From: Craspedostauros australis
Lineage: Eukaryota; Bacillariophyta; Bacillariophyceae; Mastogloiales; Achnanthaceae
Length of the DNA: 64,000 nt
Assembly: GCA_026770025.1 (NCBI GenBank)
Contig: JAMXDE010000019.1
Location: 1,320,206 to 1,384,205 of the forward strand
Direction: 5' to 3'
Shown: piece after piece, positions 10,901 to 19,359 of the stretch
Numbering within the stretch: position 1 is the first letter of the stretch
How the letters are laid out: every line of letters begins with the position of its first letter
Notes under the pieces: generated by a model
Databases searched by the model: none
What the model saw: the letters and a program-made list of their open reading frames with translations, nothing else
What the model was told of the DNA's origin: nothing
Translations under genes and position numbers: made by a program

Positions 10901-13900
10901 CTGAATCGTCCGTGCTGCGATGTACTTCGCGTACTTGCGCTCGCACAACAGGCGTCGCCAGCATGCCTGGATGCTGGATGCTGCCAGGAATTTGCCCAGC
11001 GCGATTTGACACGACAACCGTCGCCACTGAGATTGGATGGATCGAGCGGACAGGTACTCGATGTAGGCGATTTCGTCCACGCAACGTCGCCATTGAGCTT
11101 GGATCTTGCGGGCTGCCATGTACTCCTGGTAATCAACCTCGCACACACGACGACGGTAGCTGGTCTGGATGGTCTTGGCCGCCAGATGCTGGGTGTAAAG
11201 TAACTCGCATGCCACACGGCGCCAGTGCTTTTGGATCTTGCGTGCCGCGGTGAACTCGGTGAAGTCCGTTTGCAGGACATGACGTCTCCACGCGGTTTGG
11301 ACCATGCGTGCGGCGACGTACTCGTTGTAGTCTGTCTCGAGCACGTGACGTCTCCACGACGTCTGGATCGTCCTCACCGCCATGTACCTGGTGTACTTGG
11401 TCTCGCACACATGGCGTCTCCACGACGTCTGGATCGTCCTCACCGCCATGTACCTGGTGTACTTGGTTTCGAGCACGTGACGTCTCCAGCAGGACTGGAT
11501 CCATCGCGCCGCCATGTAGTCGTAGTACCGATTGAAACAGTTGAAACCACGGGCCGCGCTTTGGATCGTGCGCGCCGCCAGGTAACGTTTCTTGTGCAAC
11601 ACACACGAGTAGCCTCTCCAGATGGTCTGGATGGTGATGGCAGCTGATCTCTTCATGCGCTCCACCCGCTTCAAGGCCAGGAATCGTCGTACCGCGCTCT
11701 GTGCGATCAGGACGTCCGCCAGGAAGTGGAGGTAGTTCATGGTGCAGTCGTACGACTTCCACTGAGACTGGATCTTGGTGGCACAGCAGTTGTGATGCTC
11801 CAACCTGCGTTGTGCCACAGCCTTCGTCGCCGCGCGTTGCCTCCACGCGCTCTGCACAATGATGACGTCGAGCAGATCGAACTGGTAGCTGAGACGTTCG
11901 AAGAAGCAGCGCCACTTGGCCTGGATCATAATGGCCGACCTTTGCTCTCTTGCCATTTGCTGGCGAGCCAACCAGCTCCTGGCTATGGACTGCAGCTGAA
12001 TGACGAAGGCGAGTCGGTACGTCGCCTTGTCGATTGCCTGCCTTCTTCGAATGATGCTCTGAACCATGGTCACCTTGACGATGTCTTCGTAGACACGCAT
12101 GGTGGCGAGGTACCCACGCACCACACGTTGGATCTCCATCGCGCACGCATGCTTATACATGATGTCCATCCTCGCCATATCACCGCGCACGACGGCTTGC
12201 ATCTTGATGATCGCCCGCTGGCACTTGTCGTAATGTCGCCGTGCGATCCAACGCCTCGTGTACGTCTGGATGACGATCAGCGCCCACATCCGTGTCAGTG
12301 CATGACGCATCGCCAGGAAGCGACGAACTTCCGTCTGGATGGGCATGATTGCCGCTGACAGCAGGCGTAGTCCCGCACGTTGCATCGGATCAGTGATATT
12401 GGATTCGTCGTAGGTCGTGTACCCAGGTTGCTTGCGGCGCACGATCGGCTTCGGTTGCGGATGCGCCCCGCGAGGGCGTCGCAGGATCGATCGCAGGACG
12501 CGAATATCGGAACTAGAGTGGTTCGAGTTGCTGGATGCGATAGATCGCACGGATGCGTCTGTATTGTCGCGGCTGTTCTTGTGAGAGCCGCTGCCACGGC
12601 TTCCATTGGAGCTCAGTGTGCGAAGGCTGCTGGAGCTGCGACTGTGTCCCTTCTTGCTGGCCTCGACCATGTTCGAGGTCCGGGTTGGTTGCTGGTGCTG
12701 GTGCTGCTTCTGCCGAAGCCTCTGGTTTTGCTGGGATAAGATGGCCTTGCTGTTGAATCCTCGCTGCTTGTTGGCGCGGTAGGTGTTTTGCGTGCCGGTT
12801 GAGTTGCTATCACTATCATGATGAGCGCTCGGATCCGAACCGTCGCTCTGTGGCACCGTCACGCCTGAGCCGCGGTTGGCATTCAATTTGCTGTTTTTGC
12901 GCGTGCTCGTGGCGCGAAGACTCCGACTTTCTGCGTCGATCCCGGAAGAACTATTGCTGTTTGAAGTGCTGCTGGCTGTGGTGTCGTTGTCGTCGACTCC
13001 TCCTGACCCCCTCTTGCTGGACAGATGGCTGCGGATTCGAGAATCACGACGGAGTCGCGCCAGTTTATTCTTTTCACCAGACAGCGACTGCTTGATGGAT
13101 GTATCGTCCTGTGATCGAGCTGATTGCACAGTTGTTGCCGCAGCAGAAGCGGGTGCTTGTGACGGTGGTAGTGTTGCTTTCGTCATGCGTTCGATTTTTG
13201 GTGGATTGATGAGGTTGTCTGCGCTTGGTTTCGACCTCTGTCTCATTCGGATCTTGTGTCGTGGGGACACATTTGCGTTTGGTGACAGATGTTCCTGTGA
13301 TTTCGCGGAGCTGTTCTTCCCCGACCCTATTGCTGCTTCTGCGGTTGCACGCGGTGGTGTGAGTGTTAGTGCACCAACGCCAGCAACACCACCACCATCG
13401 GCTGCAGGGGATGATGTGTCAGGGACCGTATGCAAAGGATGTCTTCTGCCTGCTGGCCGCCGGCGCAGACTCAACGAGCGGGACGTGCTTCCCGATGACA
13501 CGGATGAAGCGTCTCGTCCTGATGCCCGACGTGTGGGCGCTGCTGCGGACAGAGAATCCTCTTCTGATTGTTCGCTGTGATCGACGGTTGCTGCTGATGG
13601 CTCGTCTGGATGAGTGACCATCTCGTTCGCCTGCGGTTGAGGTTGCTGCGGCTGTGAATCTTGTGTGGGCATGCGTTTGGGCGGTGGTGGGCCAGGTGGA
13701 GGAGGTGGTGGCATCGTGATTTGCATGTCGCGGAAGACCTCATCGTCTTGCAAGTCTGGCGCGATGGGTTGCTGTTTGGCCAAGTCGTCGCCTTCACTGT
13801 CGTCAGCATCCGAATCGCTGCTGCTCATCATGGCCAGATGATCCAAAGCCGGGTCGCTTGGGTCTTCCGCCATCACGGCTCTTCCAGGAGATGCTCCTGC

Positions 13901-16900
13901 CGCTACCGTCGCTCTTGTTGCTGGTACTTCGGTTTGTGGGGCTTCCTCCCCTTGTCGTCTTTGCTGCTGCAACATTGAGCGAGATGGCGAGGTCTTGGTG
14001 GCAGTGTCATCAGCTACCGCTAGCCGCGAGTGAGCCATGCTGGTATCGACAACAACCTGACGCGCCACTGGGCTTCGTCGTTCTTCGGAGCTAGGAAAGG
14101 ATGAGTTCTGGATATTGCTGTTCAATGCCTTCGAGAGAGCCGCTGCCGCCGGTGCTATTGCTGATGTCGACGTGAATGGATCTCCATCCGAAAAGACTGG
14201 CGAATTGATGTTGAAAGCATCATCGCTGGTAGTGCCATCACCGCGATCACCACCATCCTTCCTGTCGGAATTTTGTTCCACCTTGTCAAAATCCACGACA
14301 TCGTACTTCCGATTGCCATTCTGATCGGTTGTGATGCTGAGGTGGGCCTTCGGACTGACTCGCGGTTGTGCTTGAGGTTGCAGTTCGTCGACCTGGCTGA
14401 TATCCACGACCACTGGTGCTGCCTGTCGAGGCATGGTGATCTCGCTCACCATCGTGGTGTCTTCGTCCATGATCTGGCTGTCGCCACTGTTGTTGTTGTT
14501 GCTGCTGCTGCTGATGCGCATGTCGCGGGGTCTTGCGTGCGATGGGGCATTCTCACTCACTGCAGCAGGCTGAGCAGGAGTTGCTTGCGGCTGTTGTTTT
14601 GAGTGTACGGATGCCTTGGCCGGAGACCAAGCCTTCTTGAGCGCGCTGACTCTGCTGCCCTTGGTGCTGCTACTCGTGCTGTTGTTGCTACTGGAGTTGT
14701 TGGCATTGGCGACGACCGATGATGATGGCTTCGGAGCTGTTCCAGGTGCATTAGGGACGCGCTTAGATTCCTTCGAAGCCATCGACGAAGACGACTGCTG
14801 CTTGCGACGGAAGGCGCCGCCTCCACCGCTATTGCGCTTCTTGTCTTTCTTGCCGCCCCCGAAGAATTTGAGGATGCCGCTCATGCCCTTCTTCTTGCTT
14901 TTAGTGTTCGGCGTTGGCTGCGTCACGACCGCTGCCGGTGCTGGTGCAGGAGTTGTTTTGGTTTTGGCTGTGCGCAGAGAGACGGGGGCGACCTGTTGCT
15001 GTTTCTGCTTTGTGGCTGCTGCAGCGACGCGATCGTCTTCGTACCGCAAGCTGGAGCGATCATCACTGATGCGATCCACAGATTTCCGCCTCTCGTGCTT
15101 GTCGGTGGAATGTGAGGACGTCGTTTGCATCGACAGTTCTGATTTTCGGGCAACCTCGAATGGTTGCGGAGCATTCCCGAAGGAATCGTTGAATCCATCA
15201 TTGGTGGCAAGGCTAGAAGATGTTTGCTGCGATTGCCACGGCTGTTGTTGTTGCGGATTGCTGGTGGAAACATGCGGAGCGGAAGGCACACCAAGCGCAC
15301 CGCCGCGAGACATCTTCTTCCTCTTGGCCTGTTCCAGGACATCCCTGTCCCGGAAGGCGGCAAGGCTCGCTGCGGCCGTGGTGTAGTCATCGGTGTCATC
15401 GGGGAAGTAACCGGTGGCACCTTGAGACGATTGTGCGATGCTGTGCTGAGCGTTGCGGGCGTCGCCCAGAGTGTTCTTGGTCGCGGCCGATGGGGGCATC
15501 GTTGGAGGTGGTATGTCGGATTCGAGCTTCTTCTCTTCTGTGACAGGGCTGCCGTAGGCATCGATGCCTTGGAAAAGGTCACTGTCGTCGGTGGCGGCTG
15601 GCATGAGGTCTGGGTCGTCCGCGTCGTCCACCGTGAAGGTTCCTTGGACCATCCAGGTGTTGTCGTCTTCCTCGCCGGCCGGTGGATTGTTCCATTGACC
15701 GAAGTCGTCCGAATCATGCGATCCATTGCCTGCGTTGATCGGTGGCCCCAGCCCCGGTGTCGAAGTCTGCCCTGCCTTCCTTGGGCTGCGGAAGCCCTGG
15801 CGGTGACTGTTGTTGCTGTTGTCTTGCGATCCTGCTGCAGTGGCGTAATGAGCGTTCGCCGCGGATGTGGACACGGATGGCTGCTGCCATCTTCTGCTGG
15901 CTTTGGAGGGTGCAGCGGTGCGTGGTCCTGGTGGTTGCGACTTGTTGTTGTTGTTGAGGAACTTGTTGTGTCGCACGGTTCCCTCCGGTATCTCGGTGGA
16001 GACCTGCCACGAAGAGTCTGTCGATTCTGAAGCGTTGGTCGATCTGTTGCTGCTGTTGTTGTTGTTGTTGCCTTGTGCAGCCATTGCCATTTGGTCATCT
16101 TCCATGAGACGTCCTCGCATCGTCCACGAGGCAGTGCTGTCGGTGTTGTCCGTGCTGAACGCGTCAGTCGGAAATCCCGTCGTGTCGACAGGCACTGGAG
16201 ATGGTCCCGGTTGCCGATTGTTGGGCCTGTTGCCTGAATTGGAGCGTCCTGTCCAAGAGCTGCCATTGGCATTCATGGCAGAAGGCTGCTGCTTGGAGGA
16301 TGCCTGCAATGGTGCACCTCGTCCCGTGCTATAGTTCTTGGGTTCCAGATAGTTAACCACTGGACTTGGCTGAGATCCTCGCTGCCTTCGGTTCGATGAG
16401 AGCTGGCGTTGCTGTTGATACTGCTGTTGATACTGTTGCTGCTGGTGTTGCTGCTGCCTGTTCTGATGCTTGGGCTGTTGCTTTGGCTGGTACTTGGGCT
16501 GCCCGTACGATCTGCCGTTGCTCTCCATCTCCGACACATCGTGGAAGCCATCATCGCGGAAGGTGTTTCGGTTGGAACTGGCTGCGCTGCTGCTGGCATC
16601 GGAGGCATAGCGCCCTTGCTGTTCGCTGGAGGTGGCTGCGGAGGAACCGTCACGATACCGGCTGCCACCCCCGGTCCTCATGCCCATGCGCGCCGCTTGC
16701 ACCATGCCACGGGGGATATCCCTGGAGGCGTCCCACTGATTCTTGAACTTGAGCTGGTCCTGCAGCGGTTCTGGTTCTGGCGGCGGCGGCTGCTTTGGGA
16801 GGAAGGGGTTGTTGCGGACCGTTCCGGACGGGATCTCGTCCCTGGGGTTCCATCCGCTGGAGTTGGAGGACGATGCCATGGTGATGTCCACTGGATGATC

Positions 16901-17041
16901 GTAGTCGGTGTGGGCGAAGCTGCTGCTGCCGTTGGATCGTCCCGTGCTGTGTCCGCCGCGCGAGTCTCTTCGATTCGTCTGCGAACGTGCCGATGGCTTC
17001 GTCGGCGACGGCTGGTACGAGAATAGCTTGGCTCTGTCCAT
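7976..17041 (-). CDS. Giant IQ-motif protein (about 44 IQ-type repeats)
   Basis: A single 3,021-residue frame from ATG at 17041 to TAA at 7976. Residues 1 to about 1550 are disordered, with Gln, Asn and Ser runs, a basic glycine-rich patch near 720 (SGILKFFGGGKKDKKR) and a polyproline patch near 1107. Residues about 1560-2620 are an almost continuous array of IQ motifs, many spaced 22 residues apart, of the form AARxIQxxWRRxxxxxxY; I count about 44 including weak ones. The C-terminal 400 residues are again Gln/Arg/Ser/His-rich. IQ motifs bind calmodulin, centrin or myosin light chains; arrays this long are known in ASPM-type spindle-pole proteins. No myosin motor or calponin-homology domain is visible, so ASPM orthology is not supported. 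Likely role (inference): a calmodulin- or centrin-binding cytoskeletal scaffold. Confidence 0.93.
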   Translation of the reverse strand: MDRAKLFSYQPSPTKPSARSQTNRRDSRGGHSTGRSNGSSSFAHTDYDHPVDITMASSSNSSGWNPRDEIPSGTVRNNPFLPKQPPPPEPEPLQDQLKFKNQWDASRDIPRGMVQAARMGMRTGGGSRYRDGSSAATSSEQQGRYASDASSSAASSNRNTFRDDGFHDVSEMESNGRSYGQPKYQPKQQPKHQNRQQQHQQQQYQQQYQQQRQLSSNRRQRGSQPSPVVNYLEPKNYSTGRGAPLQASSKQQPSAMNANGSSWTGRSNSGNRPNNRQPGPSPVPVDTTGFPTDAFSTDNTDSTASWTMRGRLMEDDQMAMAAQGNNNNNSSNRSTNASESTDSSWQVSTEIPEGTVRHNKFLNNNNKSQPPGPRTAAPSKASRRWQQPSVSTSAANAHYATAAGSQDNSNNSHRQGFRSPRKAGQTSTPGLGPPINAGNGSHDSDDFGQWNNPPAGEEDDNTWMVQGTFTVDDADDPDLMPAATDDSDLFQGIDAYGSPVTEEKKLESDIPPPTMPPSAATKNTLGDARNAQHSIAQSSQGATGYFPDDTDDYTTAAASLAAFRDRDVLEQAKRKKMSRGGALGVPSAPHVSTSNPQQQQPWQSQQTSSSLATNDGFNDSFGNAPQPFEVARKSELSMQTTSSHSTDKHERRKSVDRISDDRSSLRYEDDRVAAAATKQKQQQVAPVSLRTAKTKTTPAPAPAAVVTQPTPNTKSKKKGMSGILKFFGGGKKDKKRNSGGGGAFRRKQQSSSSMASKESKRVPNAPGTAPKPSSSVVANANNSSSNNSTSSSTKGSRVSALKKAWSPAKASVHSKQQPQATPAQPAAVSENAPSHARPRDMRISSSSNNNNSGDSQIMDEDTTMVSEITMPRQAAPVVVDISQVDELQPQAQPRVSPKAHLSITTDQNGNRKYDVVDFDKVEQNSDRKDGGDRGDGTTSDDAFNINSPVFSDGDPFTSTSAIAPAAAALSKALNSNIQNSSFPSSEERRSPVARQVVVDTSMAHSRLAVADDTATKTSPSRSMLQQQRRQGEEAPQTEVPATRATVAAGASPGRAVMAEDPSDPALDHLAMMSSSDSDADDSEGDDLAKQQPIAPDLQDDEVFRDMQITMPPPPPPGPPPPKRMPTQDSQPQQPQPQANEMVTHPDEPSAATVDHSEQSEEDSLSAAAPTRRASGRDASSVSSGSTSRSLSLRRRPAGRRHPLHTVPDTSSPAADGGGVAGVGALTLTPPRATAEAAIGSGKNSSAKSQEHLSPNANVSPRHKIRMRQRSKPSADNLINPPKIERMTKATLPPSQAPASAAATTVQSARSQDDTSIKQSLSGEKNKLARLRRDSRIRSHLSSKRGSGGVDDNDTTASSTSNSNSSSGIDAESRSLRATSTRKNSKLNANRGSGVTVPQSDGSDPSAHHDSDSNSTGTQNTYRANKQRGFNSKAILSQQNQRLRQKQHQHQQPTRTSNMVEASKKGHSRSSSSLRTLSSNGSRGSGSHKNSRDNTDASVRSIASSNSNHSSSDIRVLRSILRRPRGAHPQPKPIVRRKQPGYTTYDESNITDPMQRAGLRLLSAAIMPIQTEVRRFLAMRHALTRMWALIVIQTYTRRWIARRHYDKCQRAIIKMQAVVRGDMARMDIMYKHACAMEIQRVVRGYLATMRVYEDIVKVTMVQSIIRRRQAIDKATYRLAFVIQLQSIARSWLARQQMAREQRSAIMIQAKWRCFFERLSYQFDLLDVIIVQSAWRQRAATKAVAQRRLEHHNCCATKIQSQWKSYDCTMNYLHFLADVLIAQSAVRRFLALKRVERMKRSAAITIQTIWRGYSCVLHKKRYLAARTIQSAARGFNCFNRYYDYMAARWIQSCWRRHVLETKYTRYMAVRTIQTSWRRHVCETKYTRYMAVRTIQTSWRRHVLETDYNEYVAARMVQTAWRRHVLQTDFTEFTAARKIQKHWRRVACELLYTQHLAAKTIQTSYRRRVCEVDYQEYMAARKIQAQWRRCVDEIAYIEYLSARSIQSQWRRLSCQIALGKFLAASSIQACWRRLLCERKYAKYIAARTIQTSLRRRESQKLLGKHKAARSIQAAWRRCVCYDDYTDYMSTRKIQTAWRRAMCQGRYREYTAARKIQTVWRGFVCYADYMFTVSDIITTQKVARSFLAKQVLKNLRFKKEIAAAKVVQRHWREFRCARCIQRAWRLKMFVGQRHEASIVIQKTWRGFMDQTEFVVAKYEHYAARTIQTGWRRFWAFSNFIIALDCTIQIQAVARGHLQRKALLNQHESAAVIQCYFRRLQGADEAAHIRTVQAVESSSIVISAKENYFATTIQKNFRGFLLRSRLKLYCSARSIQAVVRGVQARTAINMYVSARKIQKIWRGYLPCISYRTYISARRIQTFWRGKHHRNAYMHYRAALRIQTNYRGVKAREDVLILRGEILAATLIQSAWRGFVSYTDYIFTVADVVTVQRIARGFVTRVTTGKELKRMIQQKRTENDASIQIQRACRGFIARQRYWYTLGCTMQIQSWLRGRLVMVMLEKQHRARLKLQSFGRYIIARQEFLQRKFIMMLISTSRKEKEKRVAALVIQDRWRSKQERDDRERGARVIQRFFLMVKKEVDREIRAAKKRKTWRKKLKHRSNKIEDALLEDAWRSAVVDRTADDASVYSQLSGLTSAPKYRRRHRRGRQSSSSRTVSGGDGGEGAERTSTMVRQYGSRHESHDDQYYQQQHDHYGQHANQHRYDHDSPTAMEEAKQQRPHRSSSRARSRSRTRTRSHSQSNVRQPTQQQSPDRRRGSRSRSMSRSSNHQQSHKQQHREQQHGGGRSSIRGKMRERFDQQRQLHQYTKRQPVLNPAFSMPDETKVQRSGGVVRVNEDDQTVFSGLTEQTGMPFPYASHSHGDNNKHLRPHYHHPYQQQQQYPHQSSSDRYSHRPLRIPPSRSLALSTTEIDEDFDLEEAFIDAEILNAKERRKMNSQQRSGSNNGGFADTPSSSANGRHGRQQQQQQQYHSYPSPHGRGVPPPPPSASTKNRHRISSRSSSPYHHEI
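11349..11480 (-). repeat. 66-bp direct duplication inside the IQ array
   Basis: Two consecutive IQ units (starts 11349 and 11415, spacing 66 bp) are almost identical at the DNA level for over 50 bases and encode the same RTIQTSWRRHV unit. Other units differ at many positions, so this pair is a recent tandem duplication of one 22-residue IQ module. Confidence 0.85.
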
Positions 17042-17473
17042 GGTGGCGCCCAGTTAATGCTGAGACTTGGATATGAAACTTGGGACTGATGGCAAATCTG
17101 ATGATGGCCTTGAGAGCTGTCGCGAGAATATCACGAGAATATCACGAAGGACCAAGACGCAGTTGCTATGGCCACCGTCGCACCTCTGCCGAACTCCACC
17201 GCAGCGCACTCCAAATGCTCCTGCAGCGGCGTGGGCGCTTTTTGTGAGCAACGCCGCACCTCACGTTCGACGAAACGATCTCCTCGAGGCAGAGCAGAAT
17301 CCTGGTTCGATGCTGCAAAGTGGATGGGATACGATCTGCTCTCTCTGTCTGTTGGGATCAATGGAGAGCAGTTCGGCACGTTTCGACGTTCACAATCTCC
17401 TGCGTTACGTTGCCTTGCGAGGTGCCGTTGCGGATGCGCTCCAGCTGCTTTCGTTGTCCTCGTTGGTGTTGTG

Positions 17474-17564
17474 AAGTCAGGAGACGAAGTCAGGAGATGA
17501 AGTCAGGAGATGGAGTCAGGAGATGAAGTCAGGAGATGGAGTCAGGAGATGAAGTCAGGAAAGG
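17474..17564. repeat. 13-bp minisatellite, about seven units
   Basis: Seven consecutive copies of a 13-bp unit (consensus RAGTCAGGAGATG) start at 17474 and end in a decayed copy at about 17552-17564. The first base alternates between A and G in successive units. Confidence 0.9.
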
Positions 17565-19115
17565 GGAGGGAATGAACTTCTGAAAAGCAAGACAGTCGTC
17601 GCCCAGCCCTTCGTTCTGCTTGGTCCGATGTTGTGGCAAGAAAGATGGGTTGTGCGGGCCGTCTGTCCCACAATGGACTGGGCGAGTCAATCTTGGTGTC
17701 GCCGCGGTGGTGATCGCTGAACGATCTCTCCATCTCGGCGATTGCAAACAAGTTGGCGCCGGACCTATTACTTTATTCATTCTTGAATAAACTTCAATAT
17801 TTCACTGCACAAACGAACACGCCGGACATGTCTTCATTCGTTGGCACATGAATTTCACAAAAATATAATCGAACGAATCAAATGCCAATGAGCTGAAACA
17901 AAACGATTCTCAACAAAAGGGCAGAGTAACATGCTAGGATAGTACGGTACTATCATAGTAGAGCACAGTACTATACTCATGCTCTATGATTGGCGACATT
18001 GAGCAAGTGCACTCTTGCTCTTGTAAGTACATTACTTGGAGTTGTCCTCCATATACTATACCTCCATGCGTGGGAAATAGCAGCTTACGACTACTCCACC
18101 GGCCGAATCGGACAACTCCATTCCAATCCATTTCATTGGTGTCTGCATTTGAGTGTTGGTTTTCAAGTTTTGACGGTGCGAGTTGGCTGACAGTTCATTT
18201 CGTTCCTCGCAAGCGGACATGCTGACGAACAAACGTTCAAAAGCGTCGGCTCAATCTTGGGAACGGGCTGTTTTTCCGATTTCATGATGCCATCGAGATT
18301 TTAGCCATCGCGACACAAGGCTCATTGGAAGATGATCTCCCGATGGTGTGCCGATGTTTCGGCATGAACAGACACCCGTCCTCCTCGCACCTCCGGGGAT
18401 CGAATGCTAGAGTAAGTATACTAGATCGTATTATATTACATTAAACATATTATTGATCGCAAGTCTTGGTCCTCTTGATTGTGCGGTGCCATGCTTGCAT
18501 CGTAACATACAACTACCACACCGTACTGATAGTACGTCCTGCTTCTTCATCCTCGCTCTAACGCTTTGTTGCTTCTGCTGTTAACTTGACGTTACTGAAC
18601 GTGTGTTTCAATTTTTTCGCTCTGTCTCGGGACTGATTATTGTGAAGCACTCTCAGTCGAGTGGATCGGCTGGTATCTTTTGATTTGATCGGCGGTCGGC
18701 GGTCGGACTCTGAACACGTGCGTATCTTCGTGACGAGCTGGAAGAAGGCACACATCAACGATGGCGCACAACCGCATCTCTTCTCACGCGTGTTGCGGCG
18801 ACGCCATCAATCAATCACCCAAGACAGCCAATCAGTCAACGCAATCAAACAACCAGGCATCTCCCAGGCTCTTCCTCTCGTTGACATCATCGACCGCTTC
18901 TTTGTCTCCGTCTCTGTCATCGTCGCCATCTTCGTTGTGAGCATCATCGTCGACACCTCCAACATCAACATCACCATCACCTTTGCCTCACTGCCAACGG
19001 CCTTGCCAATATCTATAATCCGAGCGAAAAGACCATCCAACGTAGAAACGACACCGATCCATCAGCAATCATCATCCAAAGAACCCGCCCATCACTCTAC
19101 CAAACACCGATCAAC

Positions 19116-19192
19116 ATTGGATTGGATTGGATTGGATTCATTGAGTTGACTTGACTTGACTTGACTTGACTTGAGTTCAGTTTAGTTTAGTT
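19116..19192. repeat. Pentanucleotide runs ATTGG and TTGAC
   Basis: Four to five ATTGG units (19116-19138) are followed by about five TTGAC units (19146-19171) and short TTTAG units. They lie 170-240 bp upstream of the LPD start codon. Confidence 0.8.
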
Positions 19193-19359
19193 GAACACCA
19201 CCAGCTACCTCCCAGGACAACAACATCGACGAACCCGCTTTTGCGTTCACATTCGTACCAATAGCTCGTCATACAAAAGAACGGACACACACTCGCACAT
19301 CAACAGCATTGAAGAACTGCACCATACCCCACTAAAAGTACCCGTAGCGATAGCACAAG

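Larger units (their letters stand above)
17042..19359. other. Intergenic region between divergent IQ and LPD genes
   Basis: About 2.3 kb carrying both 5' flanks. It contains a 13-bp minisatellite (17474-17564), an AT-rich part near 17780-18060 and 18400-18450, and a CA-rich leader-like stretch on the plus strand (18740-19359) with pentanucleotide runs. No recognisable protein or RNA gene. Confidence 0.6.

Noticed and set aside
10286-11203. 305-codon plus-strand frame opposite the IQ array, with a repetitive translation
   Set aside because: It is the antisense of the repeated IQ units; its periodicity comes from the real gene on the other strand.
7976-17041. IQ protein as an unconventional myosin heavy chain
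   Set aside because: No P-loop (GESGAGKT-type) or other motor sequence anywhere in the 3,021 residues.
18661-19149. 162-codon plus-strand frame upstream of LPD
   Set aside because: Low-complexity Ile/Val/Ser translation in the CA-rich LPD leader, no recognisable family, no supporting start context.
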